Shown in pieces: positions 14,180 through 16,385 of a DNA stretch of 16,385 nucleotides. A model generated the notes under the pieces. The model was not told the origin of the DNA. It worked only from the letters and a program-made list of their open reading frames with translations, and did no database searches. Each line of letters begins with the position of its first letter. Positions within the stretch are counted from its first letter, which is position 1. Origin of the DNA: an uncultured bacterium (GTDB lineage: Bacteria > Patescibacteriota > Minisyncoccia > Phycocordibacterales > UBA2100); the NCBI GenBank assembly GCA_903881205.1, contig CAIRSC010000107.1, positions 1 through 16,385 of the forward strand, in the 5' to 3' direction. Made by a program: the position numbers and the translations under genes.

Positions 14180-15036
14180 ACCTCCGGATTATCTCCGTAT
14201 ACCCCCTTGAGGAGCCCGAGGTCTTTACCACTTGATGTGAGGAGGTCGATATTTTTACATTCAAATGCCTTGAGCGCGGCGATCGCCTTCGTGTCCTCCG
14301 GTGCGATCTGCTGCGCGAGCATGCGCAGTGCCGCCATATCTTTGATGAAGCAGCCGCCGCCGGCACCACGGCCGGTCTTGTGAACCGGCTTGGCGTATCT
14401 GTTGGAAATATACGGATCGGCAGCAAGCGCTTTTTGCACGTTATCCCAATCAGCACCGGTCTTTTGTGCAAGATCGTAGAGTATGTTGAACAGCACGATC
14501 TGTACGTATCCGCTCATATTGTGCGAATATTTTACGAGCTCGGCTTCGGTACTTGAGCAAATGTGTGTGAACGGAGCGTCGGGCAAGACCGAAAGCACAC
14601 GATTGGCGGCATCGCGATGAAGCACATCATCGGTCGAAAGTCCCATGATATTTGAGAATGGGTGGGCGGCATCATGTGCCGCAGTCGCTTCACTGAGGAA
14701 TTCCGGCGCATAGAGGATGACGATGTCCGGATTCTGTTCTTGGAACCGCGTAGTGGTGCCGGGCAAGATGGTCGATTTCACGACCGCGATCTTGCCCTTG
14801 CCGATGAGCGGGAATGCACTCTCGACGATACTCGCGTCGAAACCGCTCGGGGTCGAAGGAGTGGGCACCGCGATGAAAACGATATCGCAGTCCTTTATGT
14901 GGTCCTTATTCGCTTTGTACGGCTCTTCGAGGGCGTAGCGCACCGTGGCATAGCCGCGCGCCTCGAAATCGTTGGCATAATTCTTACCGATCCAGCCCTG
15001 GCCGATAAATCCGATGAGTGGTTTTGCATCTGACAT
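14167..15036 (-). CDS. Short UDP-glucose/GDP-mannose dehydrogenase-like protein lacking the C-terminal substrate domain
   Basis: 289 residues against about 400-450 for the family. The NAD-binding loop GFIGQGWIGKNY is at the N-terminus, then FIAVPTPS, VVKSTILPGTT and YAPEFLSEATA. The central domain has Lys169 and Asn173 (VKYSHN) and the catalytic cysteine in GRGAGGGCFIKDMAAL (Cys229, Asp233), so every core catalytic residue is present. The third domain, which holds the UDP and part of the dimer interface in full-length UGD, is absent and no remnant follows in other frames. Full-length members oxidise the C6 hydroxyl of UDP-glucose or a relative to a carboxylate, giving a uronic acid. Here the donor is uncertain, and a second protein could supply the missing part. 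It heads an eight-gene operon and has a -10 hexamer directly upstream. Confidence 0.85.
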   Translation of the reverse strand: MSDAKPLIGFIGQGWIGKNYANDFEARGYATVRYALEEPYKANKDHIKDCDIVFIAVPTPSTPSGFDASIVESAFPLIGKGKIAVVKSTILPGTTTRFQEQNPDIVILYAPEFLSEATAAHDAAHPFSNIMGLSTDDVLHRDAANRVLSVLPDAPFTHICSSTEAELVKYSHNMSGYVQIVLFNILYDLAQKTGADWDNVQKALAADPYISNRYAKPVHKTGRGAGGGCFIKDMAALRMLAQQIAPEDTKAIAALKAFECKNIDLLTSSGKDLGLLKGVYGDNPEVCDS

Positions 15037-15043
15037 AGCGGCG

Positions 15044-15049
15044 ATTGTA
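15044..15049 (-). promoter_or_regulatory. -10 element of the eight-gene operon, apparently leaderless
   Basis: TACAAT on the minus strand ends 7 bases before the dehydrogenase ATG, in a 50-base gap. No TGn and no recognisable -35 at 16-18 bases. There is no Shine-Dalgarno sequence before the ATG. Confidence 0.45.
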
Positions 15050-15086
15050 CCGCGTGAGTGGTATCTCGGCTAGCGGGGCGTACCAA

Positions 15087-16163
15087 CTATCGGGTCTGTG
15101 CGCACGCCATGATATCCGCACAATACGCAGCCACATATTCGTCAAAATTGGCGTACGGGTATCCCGCCAGATGTCCTTCCCGAGGCCCAGATCTAAACCA
15201 ATCATTGAGTGCGCAGTCGAATTCTTCGGCAGGTGCTATGATCGCCCCGGCCTCACGGGCGACTCCGACATCGGTCGAGAGCACCGGCTTTCCAGCCGCC
15301 AGCGCCTCGACGATAACGAGTCCGTAGCCTTCGTAATCCGATGTCACGAGCAATAAATCAGCGACGGCATAATATGGTGCCGAATCCGTCTCACCTTCAA
15401 AAAAGACGCGCTCCTCTACGCCGAGGCGATGCGCCGTTTTTTCGAGGAGCGCACGTTCACTACCGGTACCGACCACAATAAGACACGTGTCGGCAGGGGC
15501 CGATGAAGCAAGCACCTCAAGAGCTAAGGACGGATTCTTTTCTGCTTCCAACCGTCCGACAAAAAGCAACTTTGTCTTGAAAGTGGCAAATCGAGCCGCT
15601 AAATTTTGATTCTGTGCCGGATTTCGGAACTTCTGTATATCAACAAAAATTGGCAGCACGGCAATCGGACGCTTCGGTGTAAACCGTACTTCAATCGAAG
15701 CTTTAATTCGATTCGAAACGACGCGAATACCATCGGCTCGCGCGAGAACAAAAAGAGCTATGTGAAAACGAATAAAATTTGTAATTGAATGAAATCCGTA
15801 CGAAGCAGCAAGCACATCACTGTGCACTTGCACGTGGAATGGGACTCCGCGGATACGCGCAATCCATAGCCCAAGAAGACCGCAGTCGTGCGGGTCCTGC
15901 GCAGAAACAACGTCGTGCCGCGGAAGACGCAGCGCAATGCGAAGTGCGTTTGTTCCGTACAACAGCTTGGTCCACGAACGAGTAGGATAGATATTCAAAG
16001 AACCGTCTCGTGTTTCTTTGAAACCATCGGAACGCAGCGAATATCCTACGATATCGAGACAGCCGAATTGGGCGGCATACGCCTTCTGTCTGAGGTACGC
16101 AGGACTTCCGGGCACGAGTATGCCGCGTTTAGATCTGTCGGAGCCGATTTGAAGTACCCGCAT
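15087..16163 (-). CDS. Glycosyltransferase family 4 protein
   Basis: 358 residues, GT-B fold. The N-terminal domain has MRVLQIGSDRSKRG with a GSPAYLRQ acceptor loop and HDVVSAQDPHDCG; HVQVHSD is typical of GT4 enzymes. The C-terminal domain has LLFVGRLEAEKN after about residue 195, IVVGTGSER, and EGYGLVIVE (Glu278 and Glu286), the intact donor-binding E-x7-E, followed by ALAAGKPVLSTDVG. It adds a sugar, identity unknown, to the lipid-linked glycan. It starts 2 bases after the preceding glycosyltransferase gene with no ribosome binding site, so the two are coupled, and it is separated from the dehydrogenase operon by a 50-base gap with a promoter-like element. Confidence 0.92.
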   Translation of the reverse strand: MRVLQIGSDRSKRGILVPGSPAYLRQKAYAAQFGCLDIVGYSLRSDGFKETRDGSLNIYPTRSWTKLLYGTNALRIALRLPRHDVVSAQDPHDCGLLGLWIARIRGVPFHVQVHSDVLAASYGFHSITNFIRFHIALFVLARADGIRVVSNRIKASIEVRFTPKRPIAVLPIFVDIQKFRNPAQNQNLAARFATFKTKLLFVGRLEAEKNPSLALEVLASSAPADTCLIVVGTGSERALLEKTAHRLGVEERVFFEGETDSAPYYAVADLLLVTSDYEGYGLVIVEALAAGKPVLSTDVGVAREAGAIIAPAEEFDCALNDWFRSGPREGHLAGYPYANFDEYVAAYCADIMACAQTR

Positions 16164-16165
16164 GA

Positions 16166-16385
16166 TTATTTGAGTTTCTCGAATAATGCCACGTGCTCAC
16201 GTACCACATCGCTCCATTTCCAATCGTAGGTGATTCTAGTGAACGCGTCGGCGAATTCCTTGTACTTGGCATCATCAGCGAGCATTTCAAGCTTCGCGGC
16301 GATATCGTCGATTGAGCCGGGGTCGATCGTTTCCGGCAACTGGTCGCGGATGCTCAGGTAGTTCTCTTTCGTCACGAGCGCAGGA
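16166..16385 (-). CDS. C-terminal end of a glycosyltransferase (N-terminus beyond the window edge)
   Basis: The frame is open to the right edge and ends in TAA, giving about 72 residues. PALVTKENY followed by the acidic linker LPETIDPGSIDDIA, a helix LEMLADDAKYKEFA and the ending TYDWKWSDVVREHVALFEKL match the last helices of GT4 proteins, where a W-x-x-V segment near the C-terminus is usual. The catalytic motifs lie outside the window. A GTG at 16375 could be read as a start but would give an isolated tail, so I treat the gene as partial. Confidence 0.75.
   Translation of the reverse strand, partial: PALVTKENYLSIRDQLPETIDPGSIDDIAAKLEMLADDAKYKEFADAFTRITYDWKWSDVVREHVALFEKLK

Noticed and set aside
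13889..14383. 164-codon plus-strand open frame across two genes
   Set aside because: Antisense to the glycosyltransferase/dehydrogenase overlap; both sense genes are well supported.
1..16385. tRNA, rRNA, CRISPR arrays, insertion sequences, long direct repeats
   Set aside because: Looked for on both strands; nothing with the needed structure was seen, and nearly all the sequence is accounted for by protein genes.

Overview
The window is a surface-polysaccharide (glycan) biosynthesis locus, almost entirely coding, with 16 genes and no RNA gene, insertion sequence or CRISPR array that I can support. The gene types suggest a member of the Candidate Phyla Radiation, most likely Parcubacteria: many small GT4 glycosyltransferases, a Wzy/WaaL-type membrane protein fused to TPRs, a short UDP-glucose/GDP-mannose dehydrogenase, a stand-alone nucleotidyltransferase, and gaps of only a few bases. 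This is inference from family resemblance. TGA is used as a stop (ends of the genes finishing at 9299 and 14167), which argues against the code-25 lineages Gracilibacteria and Absconditabacteria.

Layout, left to right. (1) 1-2712, minus: an O-antigen ligase/polymerase with C-terminal TPRs, cut by the left edge, preceded by a cytidylyltransferase-like gene. (2) 2748-4016, plus: a Wzx-type flippase, divergent from the nucleotidyltransferase. (3) 4026-7388, minus: a sugar-nucleotide module of GDP-mannose 4,6-dehydratase, sugar C-methyltransferase, small cupin and a second methyltransferase; the cupin has its own promoter. (4) 7478-8173, plus: a classical SDR oxidoreductase, divergent from gmd. 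(5) 8180-15036, minus: a tightly packed eight-gene operon that starts at the short UDP-sugar dehydrogenase and runs through a glycosyltransferase, a methyltransferase, a NodB deacetylase, two more methyltransferases and two glycosyltransferases. (6) 15087-16385, minus: a GT4 glycosyltransferase preceded by the C-terminal end of another.

Reading them together: gmd, the C-methyltransferase, perhaps the cupin and the SDR could make a branched, C-methylated 6-deoxy sugar nucleotide. The dehydrogenase could supply a uronic acid. The glycosyltransferases assemble a repeat unit, O-methyltransferases and the deacetylase decorate it, Wzx flips it, and the Wzy/WaaL protein polymerises it or attaches it to a carrier. 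No initiating phosphoglycosyltransferase, chain-length regulator, or standard fcl/rmd reductase lies in the window.

The least expected signal is regulatory. Most transcription-unit heads have a -10-like hexamer (TAnnnT, often with an upstream TGn) ending 6-7 bases before the start codon and no Shine-Dalgarno sequence, which is the geometry of leaderless mRNAs. In the SDR gene the same spacing points to an ATA codon rather than a standard start. The central region (about 2.7-8.2 kb) is locally much more AT-rich than the two flanks. No stretch over 300 bases lacks a gene; the longest gap is 89 bases.
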